Origin: an uncultured Bacteroides sp.
GTDB lineage: Bacteria > Bacteroidota > Bacteroidia > Bacteroidales > Bacteroidaceae
Assembly (NCBI GenBank): GCA_944322285.1
Contig: CALUOR010000004.1
Location: forward strand, 1 to 64,000
DNA: 64,000 bases
Direction of reading: 5' to 3'
Translations under genes and position numbers: made by a program
Shown here: one piece after another, positions 7,562 through 17,649 of the stretch
Layout of the letters: every line of letters starts with the position of its first letter
Numbering within the stretch: the first letter of the stretch is position 1
Notes under the pieces: model-generated
The model's input: the letters and a program-made list of their open reading frames with translations, nothing else
The model's database searches: none
Told to the model about the DNA's origin: nothing

Positions 7562-10500
7562 ATGAATAGGAAACTTTGGACAACGGTCTTATTCCTGCAA
7601 AGCCTTGTGCTTGCAAAAGCTGAAGCAATGCCTCTGCAAACCAACGAATTTACCCCGTCTTGCTTGCAGAAGTCAACGTATGTGGCACCCACTGATAATG
7701 TGGGTCGCTACGTGAGCCAACGTCCTCCCAAAGAAGAACGGCTTTTCCGTTCGGATGCCATCGAACGGAAAATAGCGGAGGTGAAGGCGTTGCTGAAGAA
7801 TCCGCGCCTGGCGTGGATGTTCGAGAATTGTTTCCCCAATACACTCGATACCACTGTGCACTTCCGTATGCGGGACGGCAAGCCGGACACCTTTGTCTAT
7901 ACGGGCGACATACACGCCATGTGGCTGCGCGACTCGGGTGCCCAGGTGTGGCCCTACATTCCTTTTGCCAACGAAGACCCTCAATTGAAGCAGATGCTGG
8001 AAGGGGTTATCCGCCGACAATTCCTATGTATTAACATCGACCCTTATGCCAACGCTTTTAATGACGGACCTACGGGAGGAGAATGGCAATCGGACTTGAC
8101 GGACATGAAGCCGGAACTGCACGAACGGAAGTGGGAAATAGATTCCTTGTGCTATCCCTTGCGCTTGGCTTACCAATATTGGAAGGTGACGGGCGATGCA
8201 AGCATTTTTGATGAGACATGGCTGGAGGCCGTGGCCCTTATTCTCCAGACTTTCAGGGAGCAGCAACGCAAGGACGGGGACAGAGGTCCTTACCGCTTCC
8301 AACGCAAGACGGAACGTGCCACGGACACCACCATCAACGACGGCTGGGGTGCTCCTGTCCGTCCGGTAGGGCTGATAGCATCGGCTTTCCGTCCCTCCGA
8401 TGATGCCACAACCCTGCCTTTCCTGGTGCCTTCCAACTTCTTTGCCGTAAGCTCCTTGCGCAAGGCGGCAGAGATTCTGACTACGGTCAATAAGGATGCT
8501 GCCTTGGCTGAAGAATGCAACGCTTTGGCCGATGAAGTGGAAGCCGCCTTGAAGAAATATGCCGTATGCGAACATCCTGAGTATGGCCCTATTTACGCTT
8601 ACGAGGTAGACGGATTCGGCGGTCATATATTAATGGACGATGCCAATGTGCCCAGCCTGCTTGGTATGGCCTATCTGGGCGATGTGGACGAAGATGACCC
8701 GGTTTATCAAAACACCCGACGCTTTGTATGGAGCGAAGCCAATCCCTACTTCTTCCGGGGCACAGCGGGTGAAGGCATTGGCGGGCCGCACATTGGCTAC
8801 GACATGATATGGCCCATGAGCATCATGATGAGAGCTTTTACCAGCCGGGATGATGCGGAGATAAAGGAATGTCTGCGTATGCTGATGGATACGGATGCCG
8901 GGACGGGCTTCATGCACGAGTCTTTCCATAAAGACAATCCTTCGTACTTTACACGCAAATGGTTCGCTTGGCAAAATACGCTGTTTGGCGAGCTGATACT
9001 TAAATTGATAGACGATGGCAAGCTGGACTTGCTCAATAGCTTATGTTATGCCGATTATGTAGACCCTTATATCGGCTCAGGCGAGCACGGGCATGTGTTC
9101 GTAGGGGCCAATGTGCCGTTCGGCATGGTGCAGGCAGGGCCGCAAAACATTCACAAGGGCTGGGACTGGTGTTCGGGCTATCATTATTCGGACAGTGTAC
9201 TGATTGGCTTCAGCCATACGCACTTGAGCGGCACGGGTTGCGCGGACTTGGGCGATGTGTTGCTGATGCCTTACACGGGCAATGTCCGCACCCGGCGGGG
9301 TGAGCAGGACAACATCGAAGGGGCTTGTTCCTCCTATTACTCACATGACAAAGAGCAAGTGGCTCCGGGCTATTATTCTTTATTGATGGACAATGGTGTG
9401 CGGGCCGAGCTTACCGCCACCGACCGGGTGGCCATTTACCGTTATACCTATCCGGAAGGAACGCCTCGCCTGTTGATTAACCTGAAAGAAGGCAATGGTG
9501 ACAAGGCTTATGAAACCTGCTTGAGGCGGGCGGATAAATATACGGTGGAAGGCTATCGCTTTTCCAAAGGATGGAGTCCGCAGCATAAAGTGTTTTTTGT
9601 GCTCAAATCCGAGCAACCCATCGAGCGATTGGACGTATTTCAAGATGATAATTCCGCCGGGCAAGATGCTTTGGAAGGAGCTGATGTAAAGGGGGTGCTG
9701 ACTTTTGAGGGGAATCCACGGAAGGTGCAGGTGAAGGTAGCGCTCTCGTCCGTCAGTTGTGCCAATGCCTTGGCCAATATGGAAGCTGAATTGCCCGCAT
9801 GGGACTTTGACAAGGTTCGTTCATCGGCTGCCGCTCGTTGGGAACGGATACTGTCGTGTATTGATGTGGAGAGTGCGGACGAACGAGGCAAGAGAGTGTT
9901 TTACACCAGCCTTTACCATCTGTTTATCGCCCCCACTCTTTATGAGGACGTGAACGGTGCATTTCGCGGACATAATGACTCTATCTATCAGGCGGATAAG
10001 TGGACCAATTACTCCACTTTCTCTTTATGGGACACTTATCGCGCTTATCATCCGCTGATGACGATTATCCAACCCCGGTTGGTGCCCGACTGGGTGAACT
10101 CCATGTTGAGCATTTATGACCAACAGGGCAAACTGCCCATTTGGCCTTTGGTGGGAGGAGAAACCAATCAAATGCCGGGATATAGTGCCTTGCCTGTCAT
10201 TGCAGACGCTTATATGAAAGGCTTTCGAGGTTTCGATGCCGAACGCGCATTGAACTACATGGTGGCATCGGCCACTTGTGAAAAGCAGCGGGACATTCCC
10301 TATTTATTGGAAAAAGGTTACATCCCTTGTGATAAGGCACCGGAAGCCACCTCGGTAGCCATGGAATATGCCGTAGGTGATTGGGGGCTTGCCCGAATGG
10401 CAAAGAAGATGGGAAAAGAAGACATTTTCCGAATGTTTCAAAAGCGGGGCTATGCCTACGAGACTTATTTCGACAAGCGCATCAACTTCATCCGCCCGAA

Positions 10501-11218
10501 GATGGAGGATGGTTCGTGGCGCTCGCCTTACGATCCTTTCCGCTCCGTACATGGTTGGGGAGATTTCTGCGAAGGGAACGGATGGCAATACACCTTTTTT
10601 GTGCCTCAGCACCCCGAGGGATTGATAGATTTAATGGGAGGAGATGAACGGTTTGTAGCCAAACTTGATTCTCTTTTTATGGCCGAAGGCGATATGGGCG
10701 AACACGCCTCTAGCGACATCAGCGGCTTGATAGGCATGTATGCTCATGGAAATGAGCCGAGTCATCACGTGGCTTATCTGTATGCTTACGCAGGGCAGCA
10801 ATGGAAAACGGCGGAGAAAGTGGATTTTATTCAGCGGAATTTCTACACCGACAAGCCCGATGGGATTATCGGCAATGAGGATTGCGGACAGATGTCGGCT
10901 TGGCATGTGCTTTCAGCTTTGGGTTTCTATCAGGTAAATCCATCGAATGGCGTCTATGTATTCGGTTGTCCTTTGTTTGAGAAAGCCACGATCCGCTTGC
11001 CGGAAGGGAAAACATTTGAAGTCATAGCGAACAACGTAGGTGGCGGAAACAAATATATTCAATCAGTCCGCCTGAACGGGAAAGCTTACACAAAGTCATA
11101 CATCACGTACGAAGACATCATGCGGGGAGGAACCTTAACGTTCGAGATGGGTGCTCAACCGAATAAAGATTTTGGCACCCTTCCGGAAGACAGGCCTCGC
11201 TCGTTGGAGTCGAATTAA
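7562..11218 (+). CDS. GH125-GH92 bifunctional alpha-mannosidase fusion
   Basis: 1218 aa from the ATG at 7562 (an upstream in-frame TTG at 7553 is less likely). Signal peptide to about residue 21 (LAKAEA), so periplasmic or surface. Residues about 50-490 match GH125 (exo-alpha-1,6-mannosidase, formerly DUF1237): YTGDIHAMWLRDSGAQVWPY, TDTTINDGWGAPVRPVGLI, GGPHIGYDMIWPMS and a MHESFHKD end. From about residue 495 a complete GH92 (exo-alpha-mannosidase, Ca-dependent) begins with YVDPYIGSGEHGHVFVGANV and GFSHTHLSGTGC, and ends with IGNEDCGQMSAWHVLSALGF (about residue 1102). Both domains look intact. Single-domain GH125 and GH92 enzymes are the rule, so the protein could trim alpha-1,6- and alpha-1,2/1,3-mannose in one molecule. 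The next gene, a GH2 beta-mannosidase-like enzyme, starts 12 bases downstream. Confidence 0.93.
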   Translation: MNRKLWTTVLFLQSLVLAKAEAMPLQTNEFTPSCLQKSTYVAPTDNVGRYVSQRPPKEERLFRSDAIERKIAEVKALLKNPRLAWMFENCFPNTLDTTVHFRMRDGKPDTFVYTGDIHAMWLRDSGAQVWPYIPFANEDPQLKQMLEGVIRRQFLCINIDPYANAFNDGPTGGEWQSDLTDMKPELHERKWEIDSLCYPLRLAYQYWKVTGDASIFDETWLEAVALILQTFREQQRKDGDRGPYRFQRKTERATDTTINDGWGAPVRPVGLIASAFRPSDDATTLPFLVPSNFFAVSSLRKAAEILTTVNKDAALAEECNALADEVEAALKKYAVCEHPEYGPIYAYEVDGFGGHILMDDANVPSLLGMAYLGDVDEDDPVYQNTRRFVWSEANPYFFRGTAGEGIGGPHIGYDMIWPMSIMMRAFTSRDDAEIKECLRMLMDTDAGTGFMHESFHKDNPSYFTRKWFAWQNTLFGELILKLIDDGKLDLLNSLCYADYVDPYIGSGEHGHVFVGANVPFGMVQAGPQNIHKGWDWCSGYHYSDSVLIGFSHTHLSGTGCADLGDVLLMPYTGNVRTRRGEQDNIEGACSSYYSHDKEQVAPGYYSLLMDNGVRAELTATDRVAIYRYTYPEGTPRLLINLKEGNGDKAYETCLRRADKYTVEGYRFSKGWSPQHKVFFVLKSEQPIERLDVFQDDNSAGQDALEGADVKGVLTFEGNPRKVQVKVALSSVSCANALANMEAELPAWDFDKVRSSAAARWERILSCIDVESADERGKRVFYTSLYHLFIAPTLYEDVNGAFRGHNDSIYQADKWTNYSTFSLWDTYRAYHPLMTIIQPRLVPDWVNSMLSIYDQQGKLPIWPLVGGETNQMPGYSALPVIADAYMKGFRGFDAERALNYMVASATCEKQRDIPYLLEKGYIPCDKAPEATSVAMEYAVGDWGLARMAKKMGKEDIFRMFQKRGYAYETYFDKRINFIRPKMEDGSWRSPYDPFRSVHGWGDFCEGNGWQYTFFVPQHPEGLIDLMGGDERFVAKLDSLFMAEGDMGEHASSDISGLIGMYAHGNEPSHHVAYLYAYAGQQWKTAEKVDFIQRNFYTDKPDGIIGNEDCGQMSAWHVLSALGFYQVNPSNGVYVFGCPLFEKATIRLPEGKTFEVIANNVGGGNKYIQSVRLNGKAYTKSYITYEDIMRGGTLTFEMGAQPNKDFGTLPEDRPRSLESN

Positions 11219-11230
11219 ATATCTGTTGTT

Positions 11231-14200
11231 ATGAAAACAATGAAATACATGGCCTTATTATGTATGCTAGTAGCCATGTCCGGATGCTCCGATACACCAA
11301 CATCTTCGACATCACGTTCGGATTATTATACTCGGGGCATTGGTGTCTATCCGGGAAGTCCGCAGGAAGATTTTTCACCGGAATTGTTGCCCGGAGGTAA
11401 TGAGTATCGGAATCTGGCATGGATGCGAGCCGCTTATCAGTCTTCTTCCTATGATTATAACCTGACCGCCCAATTGCTGACCGATGGAATCTTGACTAAT
11501 CAGTCTCCACACTATTTGCAACTCTCCACTCCAAATGGAGAGATGCCCAAACGTGAGCGAGAGTGGATGATTGATGGCGGACCGTACTCACGAAACACCG
11601 TCCGGGGAGAAGACTCCTACTTTCAATTCTCGTTGCGGAATTATGCCGAACGCATTACACGGGCGACCGTGACCGGTACGTTGGTTTATGATGACAAAAC
11701 TGCCACCGAAGGATATGAAGTGAGGTGGGAAGCCTCGTTGGATGGAAAGGATTGGGTTACACTGGATGTTCATCAAGGAAAGGAGTTGCCGGGGAAAGCC
11801 TCTTCCAACCATGTGCAAGTGAACGACCCCAACAAGCAAACCGATGCGTCCGTTACGATGTCTGCACGCCAATTGTCGGAGTGTTTTACATTCAGGCAGG
11901 CTGAGGCTTATTCTTATTATCGTATCCGTCTCCGTATGAAAGGCGCCTACGAATGGATTTTTCACGAAATTGCTTTTGAAAACGAACAAGGTCCTGTTGA
12001 CTTGAAGCCATCCAAATGCTTCACGAGTGCCTGGATGAGTGCCACAAAGGGTACGGAATGGGTTTACGTAGATTTGGGTGTCCGTTCAACGTTGGATAAG
12101 GTTGTCCTGCATTGGGTCAACAAAGCCGTTGAAGGCAAAATACAATTGTCAGACGATGCGTTGACATGGACTGATGCTGCCCTTTTGCCCGGTGGTGCGA
12201 ATCTGACGGATGAAGTGCCTGTAAAAGGGAACGCCCGCTATGTGCGGGTATGGATGGAGACACCCGCCAATAATGAAAATTACATATTGAGTGAATTGGA
12301 AGTGATGGGGCGAGGAGGATTGTGCCCTCATCCGTCTTCTATGCCTAAAGCAAAAGATCGGGAAATGCATCTCTCCGGAGGACATTGGCACTTACAACGT
12401 GCCTCTGAAGTGAATGAGGCGGGAGAAATCCTTGCTTCCACCGATTATGCGCCGGTTGGTTGGATACCGGCAACCGTTCCCGGAACAGTATTGAGCAGCT
12501 ATAAAAATATAGGAGCTTTGCCCGATCCCAACTATGCGGATAATCAGCTGTTGGTGTCAGAGTCATTTTTCAATTCCAATTTCTGGTATCGGAATGAGTT
12601 TGAGATGCCTGAAGATTTCAAGCACGGGCGAGTCTTTCTGGATTTTGACGACATCAATTGGAAAGCGAATGTTTTCCTGAACGGACAAAAGGCCGGGCGG
12701 ATAGAAGGTGCTTTCATGCGGGGACATTTGGATGTGACTGACCTTATAAAGGCGGGCAAGAACGTGATGGCCGTAGAAATCATCAAGAATGAGCATATCG
12801 GTGCCGTTAAAGAGAAGAACAAGCAAAGTACGGATTTCAATGGTGGCATCTTAGGTGCTGATAATCCCACGTTTCATGCCACAATAGGATGGGATTGGAT
12901 TCCTACTATTCGTGGACGCAACATTGGCATTTGGAATGATGTGCGCCTGACCACAACAGGCCCGGTCTCCGTTCGTGACCCCTATGTGCGGACTGTTCTG
13001 CCCTTGCCGGACACAACATCAGCCTGCCTGACACCGGAAGTTTTCGTAAAGAACCATGAAGGGAGAATTGTGCGAGGTGTCTTAGCGGGATACATTGGCA
13101 ACATTCATTTTGAACAGCCGGTCACTTTAGGGGCATACGAAGAAAAGAACGTAGTCTTTACTCCCGATCGTTATCCCCAGTTGCGGATACAACACCCGCA
13201 GCTTTGGTGGCCCAATGGATATGGCGCACCTTATTTATATGACGCCAATTTTACTTTCCGGATAGCAGACGAGGTGTCTGATGCAAAAAAATTCAAGGTA
13301 GGTATCCGCCAGATGACTTACACGGAAGATAACCATACGTTGGAGCTTTATATTAATGGACGCCGTTTCATCGGACGTGGAGGTAACTGGGGCTTTAGCG
13401 AATCGAACCTGAATTATCGTAGGCGTGAATATGAAATGGCTGTAGCCTACCATGCCGATATGCATTTCACTATGTTGCGCAATTGGGTAGGCATGATAGG
13501 GGATGAAGAATTGTATGAGGCGTGCGATAGTCTGGGCATCATGATATGGCAGGACTTTTGGTTAGCTAACCCTGCTGACGGTCCCGATCCTTATAATCAG
13601 AATTTGTTCCTTGCCAATGCGGAAGATTATGTGAAACGCATCCGAAACCATCCTTCTCTGGCCTTGTATTGCGGACGTAACGAAGGCTTTCCGCCTGAAC
13701 GTATTGACAAAGCTTTGCGTGAAATTATAAAGAAAACGCATCCGGACTTGCATTACATCTCCAGTTCGGCCGATGAGGTGGTGAGCGGTCATGGTCCTTA
13801 TCGTATGCTTCCGGCCAAAACTTACTTTACATTGGAAACCGGCAATGACAAATTTCATAGCGAACGGGGCATGCCTAACGTCATGACTTACGAAAGCTTC
13901 CTGCGTACCTACTCGCCTGAAGGTATCTGGCCACCTTCCGATGAATGGGGCATACATGACTATACGTTGGAGGGAGCGCAAGGAGCCGTTTCCTTTAACG
14001 AAATTATCACTCGTGGATACGGCCAACCCCAAAGTGCAAAGGAGTTTGCGGAGCTGGCTCAATGGGTGAATTACGATGGGCATCGTAGTTTGTTCGAATC
14101 ACGAAGTAAACATCGTATGGGGTTGCTGATGTGGATGAGTCATCCTTGCTGGCCATCCATGGTATGGCAGACGTACGATTACTATTTTGAGCCTACCGCC

Positions 14201-14821
14201 GCTTATTTCGCTATCAAAAAAGCCTGCGAGCCGTTGCACATCCAATGGAATCCGTCTACCGATGAAGTGGAAGTTGTGAATTACAGTGCCGGCTTCCATC
14301 CTAATCTCACCGTCCATGCACAAGTGCTGAACATGGATGCTTCTGTTACATGGCAAGGAGAGGCCAATGTGAATAGCCGTGAAGACTCTACCGAACCTTG
14401 CATGCAATTAGATTTTCCGGACTCTCTCTCCAAGGTGCATTTCATCCGCTTGAGGCTGAGCGAAGGGGGAAAAATCGTTTCCGAGAACTTCTATCACCGG
14501 AGCAAGGAGGAAAACAACTACCAAGACCTGAAGCAGTTGCCGCGCGTGACTTTGCAAACCCAGGCTGCATACCATCAGTCCGATGATGGAAGTTGGACCG
14601 CTATTATAAATATCACCAATCCCTCTTCTGTACCCGCTCTGTTGATTCGTCTGAACCTGAGAGGCGACAAGGATGGCGGGCAGATTCTTCCGGCATTTTA
14701 TTCCGACAACTATTTTGCCTTAATGCCGGGCGAACAAAAGGAAGTGCGGATACATTGGCAAGACGTGGATACGCGGGGGAATAAGCCGCAAGTGAAAGTG
14801 TCGGGGTACAATGTTGAATAA
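11231..14821 (+). CDS. GH2 beta-mannosidase-like lipoprotein with F5/8-type domains
   Basis: 1196 aa. Lipoprotein signal with lipobox MSGC (Cys19). Residues about 40-370 are non-catalytic beta-sandwich regions of discoidin (F5/8C) character (LLTDGILTN, LDKVVLHWVNKAVEGKIQLS, YVRVWME). From about 380 the GH2 sugar-binding, Ig-like and TIM-barrel domains follow: VPGTVLSSY, FDDINWKANVFLNGQ, GRGGNWGFSE. The acid/base Glu is expected in CGRNEGFPP (about residue 818) and the nucleophile in HSERGMPNV (about 877). The N-terminal PGTVLSSY and the NEG motif favour the beta-mannosidase / exo-beta-glucosaminidase branch of GH2 rather than beta-galactosidase. Together with the preceding alpha-mannosidase fusion, a role on the beta-mannose of N-glycan cores is plausible, though exo-beta-glucosaminidase cannot be excluded. 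Confidence 0.85.
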   Translation: MKTMKYMALLCMLVAMSGCSDTPTSSTSRSDYYTRGIGVYPGSPQEDFSPELLPGGNEYRNLAWMRAAYQSSSYDYNLTAQLLTDGILTNQSPHYLQLSTPNGEMPKREREWMIDGGPYSRNTVRGEDSYFQFSLRNYAERITRATVTGTLVYDDKTATEGYEVRWEASLDGKDWVTLDVHQGKELPGKASSNHVQVNDPNKQTDASVTMSARQLSECFTFRQAEAYSYYRIRLRMKGAYEWIFHEIAFENEQGPVDLKPSKCFTSAWMSATKGTEWVYVDLGVRSTLDKVVLHWVNKAVEGKIQLSDDALTWTDAALLPGGANLTDEVPVKGNARYVRVWMETPANNENYILSELEVMGRGGLCPHPSSMPKAKDREMHLSGGHWHLQRASEVNEAGEILASTDYAPVGWIPATVPGTVLSSYKNIGALPDPNYADNQLLVSESFFNSNFWYRNEFEMPEDFKHGRVFLDFDDINWKANVFLNGQKAGRIEGAFMRGHLDVTDLIKAGKNVMAVEIIKNEHIGAVKEKNKQSTDFNGGILGADNPTFHATIGWDWIPTIRGRNIGIWNDVRLTTTGPVSVRDPYVRTVLPLPDTTSACLTPEVFVKNHEGRIVRGVLAGYIGNIHFEQPVTLGAYEEKNVVFTPDRYPQLRIQHPQLWWPNGYGAPYLYDANFTFRIADEVSDAKKFKVGIRQMTYTEDNHTLELYINGRRFIGRGGNWGFSESNLNYRRREYEMAVAYHADMHFTMLRNWVGMIGDEELYEACDSLGIMIWQDFWLANPADGPDPYNQNLFLANAEDYVKRIRNHPSLALYCGRNEGFPPERIDKALREIIKKTHPDLHYISSSADEVVSGHGPYRMLPAKTYFTLETGNDKFHSERGMPNVMTYESFLRTYSPEGIWPPSDEWGIHDYTLEGAQGAVSFNEIITRGYGQPQSAKEFAELAQWVNYDGHRSLFESRSKHRMGLLMWMSHPCWPSMVWQTYDYYFEPTAAYFAIKKACEPLHIQWNPSTDEVEVVNYSAGFHPNLTVHAQVLNMDASVTWQGEANVNSREDSTEPCMQLDFPDSLSKVHFIRLRLSEGGKIVSENFYHRSKEENNYQDLKQLPRVTLQTQAAYHQSDDGSWTAIINITNPSSVPALLIRLNLRGDKDGGQILPAFYSDNYFALMPGEQKEVRIHWQDVDTRGNKPQVKVSGYNVE

Positions 14822-14830
14822 GGAAATCAA

Positions 14831-14868
14831 GAATGAGAAATTTTCATGTAGACGGAAATTTCTCATTC
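14831..14868. terminator. Bidirectional terminator, GH2 / ruvB
   Basis: A perfect 13-bp inverted repeat: GAATGAGAAATTT (14831-14843) and AAATTTCTCATTC (14856-14868), 12-base loop. It sits between the convergent ends of the GH2 gene (14821) and ruvB (14885). T-runs outside the stem are weak. Confidence 0.6.
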
Positions 14869-14884
14869 TCTCCTGGTGTGCTCA

Positions 14885-15922
14885 TTATCCAAACAAATTC
14901 TTCATTCCTGATTCATCATTCCTCATTCTTCCCAAATGCCTGTACGCCAGTTCCGTCACTTCTCGTCCACGAGGCGTGCGTTTGACGAACCCTTCCTTAA
15001 TGAGGAAAGGCTCGTACACCTCTTCTATCGTGCCGGGGTCTTCGCCAAGAGCTGTGGCAATGGTAGTCAGACCGACAGGTCCACCTTTGAACTTGTCGAT
15101 AATAGTGGTCAGAATCTTATTATCTATCTGGTCCAAACCGTAGCGGTCGATGTTCAGTGCCTCTAGCGCATAACGGGCTATTTCAGTGTCAATGCTTCCG
15201 CTACCTTTTACTTGTGCAAAGTCTCGCACACGGCGCAGTAAGGCATTGGCGATACGGGGCGTACCTCGGCTTCGTCCCGCAATCTCTTCCGCAGCCTTGG
15301 CAGAGCAAGGTACGTTCAGTATATGAGCCGAACGCAAAATAATCTTGCTCAGCACATCTGTATCGTAATACTCCAGATGCAGGTTGATGCCGAATCGGGC
15401 ACGTAAGGGAGCCGTCAGCAAGCCGCTTCGTGTTGTGGCGCCCACTAGTGTGAAAGGATTTAAATCAATTTGAATGCTTCGTGCTGAAGGTCCTTTGTCT
15501 ATCATGATGTCGATGCGATAATCCTCCATCGCGGAATAAAGATATTCCTCCACCACGGGACTCAGGCGATGTATCTCGTCAATAAAAAGCACATCGTTCG
15601 TCTCTAGGCTCGTCAGGATGCCAGCCAAGTCGCCCGGCTTGTCCAACACAGGGCCACTGGTTATCTTGAATCCCACGCCCAGTTCGTTGGCTATGATGTT
15701 CGATAGCGTAGTCTTTCCCAATCCCGGAGGACCGTGAAGCAAAGTATGGTCCAATGCTTCGCCGCGTAGGCGTGCCGCCTTTACAAAGACACGCAGATTA
15801 TCCACTACCTTGTCCTGTCCGCTAAAATCCTCGAAGGCAAGCGGTCTTAGTACGTTCTCGAAGTCACGCTCCCGGCTAGAGAGCGGTTGCTGGTTGCGTA
15901 TGTCGAAATTTTCTTGTTCCAT
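14885..15922 (-). CDS. ruvB: Holliday junction branch-migration ATPase RuvB
   Basis: About 345 aa from the ATG at 15922 ([11 protein letters not shown]), the usual Bacteroidales start; an ATG two codons upstream (MRMEQ, 15928) is possible, and a further in-frame ATG at 16000 would lie upstream of the promoter. Walker A is GPPGLGKTT, Walker B FIDEIH, sensor region GATTRSGLL, and the arginine-finger/winged-helix region ends [17 protein letters not shown]. RuvB drives Holliday-junction migration with RuvA during recombination and repair. It stands alone here with no ruvA. The last residues after HLGR ([13 protein letters not shown]) are encoded by a simple GAATGA-type repeat and look like a tail gained from repeat sequence. 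The terminator at 14831-14868 is shared with the convergent GH2 gene. Confidence 0.97.
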   Translation of the reverse strand: MEQENFDIRNQQPLSSRERDFENVLRPLAFEDFSGQDKVVDNLRVFVKAARLRGEALDHTLLHGPPGLGKTTLSNIIANELGVGFKITSGPVLDKPGDLAGILTSLETNDVLFIDEIHRLSPVVEEYLYSAMEDYRIDIMIDKGPSARSIQIDLNPFTLVGATTRSGLLTAPLRARFGINLHLEYYDTDVLSKIILRSAHILNVPCSAKAAEEIAGRSRGTPRIANALLRRVRDFAQVKGSGSIDTEIARYALEALNIDRYGLDQIDNKILTTIIDKFKGGPVGLTTIATALGEDPGTIEEVYEPFLIKEGFVKRTPRGREVTELAYRHLGRMRNDESGMKNLFG

Positions 15923-15945
15923 CCTCATCTTTATTTCTACGTGGG

Positions 15946-15953
15946 CAAAGATA
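15946..15953 (-). promoter_or_regulatory. -7 element of ruvB
   Basis: TATCTTTG on the minus strand, a full match to TAnnTTTG, about 24 bases upstream of the chosen ATG at 15922. This placement is the main reason for rejecting the far upstream ATG at 16000. Confidence 0.55.
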
Positions 15954-16209
15954 ATGATAAATGGGGTATTATGTATAAAGTATAGGCAATAAGTGACCAA
16001 TCACATCTAGTTTATATTATAATATGGTATATAGCTTGCCATTCCTTCACACGGTTTGATTAGGATTTTATTTTACATTTTAGATTAACATCTGTTGTGC
16101 TTTAAAGGCCTGTTTTCTTAATAAATATATAATCACAACCCCGAAAATCGCTTTTCTAATGTAACTATTTATGTATATGCCTGATATTCAGATTCTTAAT
16201 GCTTTGAAA

Positions 16210-16319
16210 AGCACTGCGCTATTTCCTCTCAATCAGCGCAGTGTTTGTCTCAAAACAGCGCAGTGTTTGGGGTATAAACACTTAAGTAATTGAGAGGAAA
16301 CAGTGCGCTGATTGAGAGG
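16210..16319. repeat. Compound palindromic intergenic element, copy 1
   Basis: A nested set of inverted repeats. CCTCTCAATCAGCGCA (16225-16240) pairs with TGCGCTGATTGAGAGG (16304-16319), 16 bp perfect. TTTCCTCTCAAT (16222-16233) can instead pair with ATTGAGAGGAAA (16289-16300). An inner hairpin pairs AGTGTTT (16262-16268) with AAACACT (16276-16282). The core word AGCGCAGTGTT recurs within it and in the element at 54603-54718. It lies downstream of the SGNH gene and upstream of ruvB, outside coding sequence. Confidence 0.75.
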
Positions 16320-16370
16320 CAATACTTCTCCGGCTTTTTCGTAAAGGAAAGATTCGGACAAATCCTATGC

Positions 16371-17633
16371 TTACTGAAGTATGTCGCCTACGAGCAGTAT
16401 GCATCCTATATATGTATTGAACTCGTTGAAATATTCACTTTCCGGTATTACTTTACTATTTGTTTGATAAATTTCTGATTTTTCAAAACGCTGGTTATTG
16501 GGTCGGATAACTACAGTATGTTTCTCATTCTTTAATGTTTCGAATAAGCAATAGTTTGCTCTATTTCTATCCGCACAGTATTTATCAAATCTGCGTACAT
16601 AAAATGGTTCATTGCTATCGATTTTTACAGACATTCCGCCCGAAGAAGGGCCTATTAAATCGAAAACGCCTATACGACTCCCTTCAAAGCGTATATTTAT
16701 AGAATCGTTTGGATTGGAAGATTCCCAAACTGGCTGTATTTCATTTGGATTTCCTTGGAAATGGGTAAAAGCCTTATCTGACTCCGGTAGGATTTTCCAA
16801 CCGTCAGAGCGAGAGACGTTTGAAATAGGAATCATTTTAGCTTTCTCGTAATTTCCTGGATATAAGGCTGTCCTTAATGGATGGGTTTTTCGTTGGGCTT
16901 TATTCATCTGTAGCAAAGCATGGCTTAGGGTCTTTGTATAGATTGGATGTCCACCGTCATATGTCGGGTGAGTTCCGTCATTCGTAAAGACGATTTTATC
17001 TCCATAATCTTTCTTTGCGTCCCCTTTGAAGATTAATTCCCCTTTATCCATTAATGCCATTACGTCATCTGCAAAGTTTACTGAGGGGATATCATAATAA
17101 TCTGCAATTCGCTCCATATATCTGACGGAACGATATTTTCTTCCTGCTTTTAAATCGTCCAACATCGTTTCGTTCAGTGTATATAGGAAACAAATATCCG
17201 TATATGGGTTTTGAGCCCAGATTTTTCTCACAATTCCTTCCATGGAATGACAAATAAGCAGTGAGTCGCTCTTGGCATCGTTTACTGCAAATTCTATAAA
17301 AACCAAATCAGGATGGTGGCGTAATACATCCCTGTCGGTTCGAAATACTCCTAAATCGGATCCTGTTCCTCCGATGCCGGAATTGATAGCCTTAAATCGA
17401 ATGCCTTTATATTGTGTTTTTAGCCAGTCGCAGATTTGTACTCTATAACCTTGATGATTGGTTATGCTACCTCCTAAAAAGACAATGGACAAGGAATCTT
17501 TTTCTTGAATCTTGTGGTTAAAATTAGGCAATCCATTACGAGTCTGCAAGCCATTTGTTTCATGGGAAGTCGTACAGCCGGTGTAAAAAAACAGCCCACA
17601 AATTATTGCCGCGAAAAAAAACATCTGTTTCAT
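16371..17633 (-). CDS. SGNH/GDSL-family esterase lipoprotein
   Basis: 420 aa with a lipoprotein signal (FFYTGC, Cys20). Residues about 45-235 form an SGNH hydrolase: block I is FLGGSIT (nucleophile Ser, with GGS in place of GDS), block II has the Gly in NSGIGGTGS, block III is EFAVNDA (Asn) and block V is NDGTHPTYDGGH (Asp and His). The C-terminal 170 residues look like a beta-sandwich accessory domain. Such enzymes remove acetyl groups from polysaccharides. It lies 16 bases after the GH3 gene in the same direction and belongs to PUL1; deacetylation of the PUL1 substrate is an inference. Confidence 0.82.
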   Translation of the reverse strand: MKQMFFFAAIICGLFFYTGCTTSHETNGLQTRNGLPNFNHKIQEKDSLSIVFLGGSITNHQGYRVQICDWLKTQYKGIRFKAINSGIGGTGSDLGVFRTDRDVLRHHPDLVFIEFAVNDAKSDSLLICHSMEGIVRKIWAQNPYTDICFLYTLNETMLDDLKAGRKYRSVRYMERIADYYDIPSVNFADDVMALMDKGELIFKGDAKKDYGDKIVFTNDGTHPTYDGGHPIYTKTLSHALLQMNKAQRKTHPLRTALYPGNYEKAKMIPISNVSRSDGWKILPESDKAFTHFQGNPNEIQPVWESSNPNDSINIRFEGSRIGVFDLIGPSSGGMSVKIDSNEPFYVRRFDKYCADRNRANYCLFETLKNEKHTVVIRPNNQRFEKSEIYQTNSKVIPESEYFNEFNTYIGCILLVGDILQ

Positions 17634-17649
17634 AAACTATTTATATACT

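Larger units (their letters stand above)
15923..16370. other. Intergenic region between ruvB and SGNH gene
   Basis: 448 bases without a gene. They contain the ruvB promoter (15946-15953, minus) and a compound palindromic element (16210-16319). The 16000-16200 part is AT-rich and I see nothing in it. Confidence 0.6.

Noticed and set aside
7336..7569. 77-codon open frame upstream of the mannosidase fusion
   Set aside because: It overlaps the palindrome and the start of the real gene and has no recognisable domain.
16290..16478. 62-codon plus-strand frame in and after palindromic element copy 1
   Set aside because: It starts inside the repeat and runs into the antisense strand of the SGNH gene.
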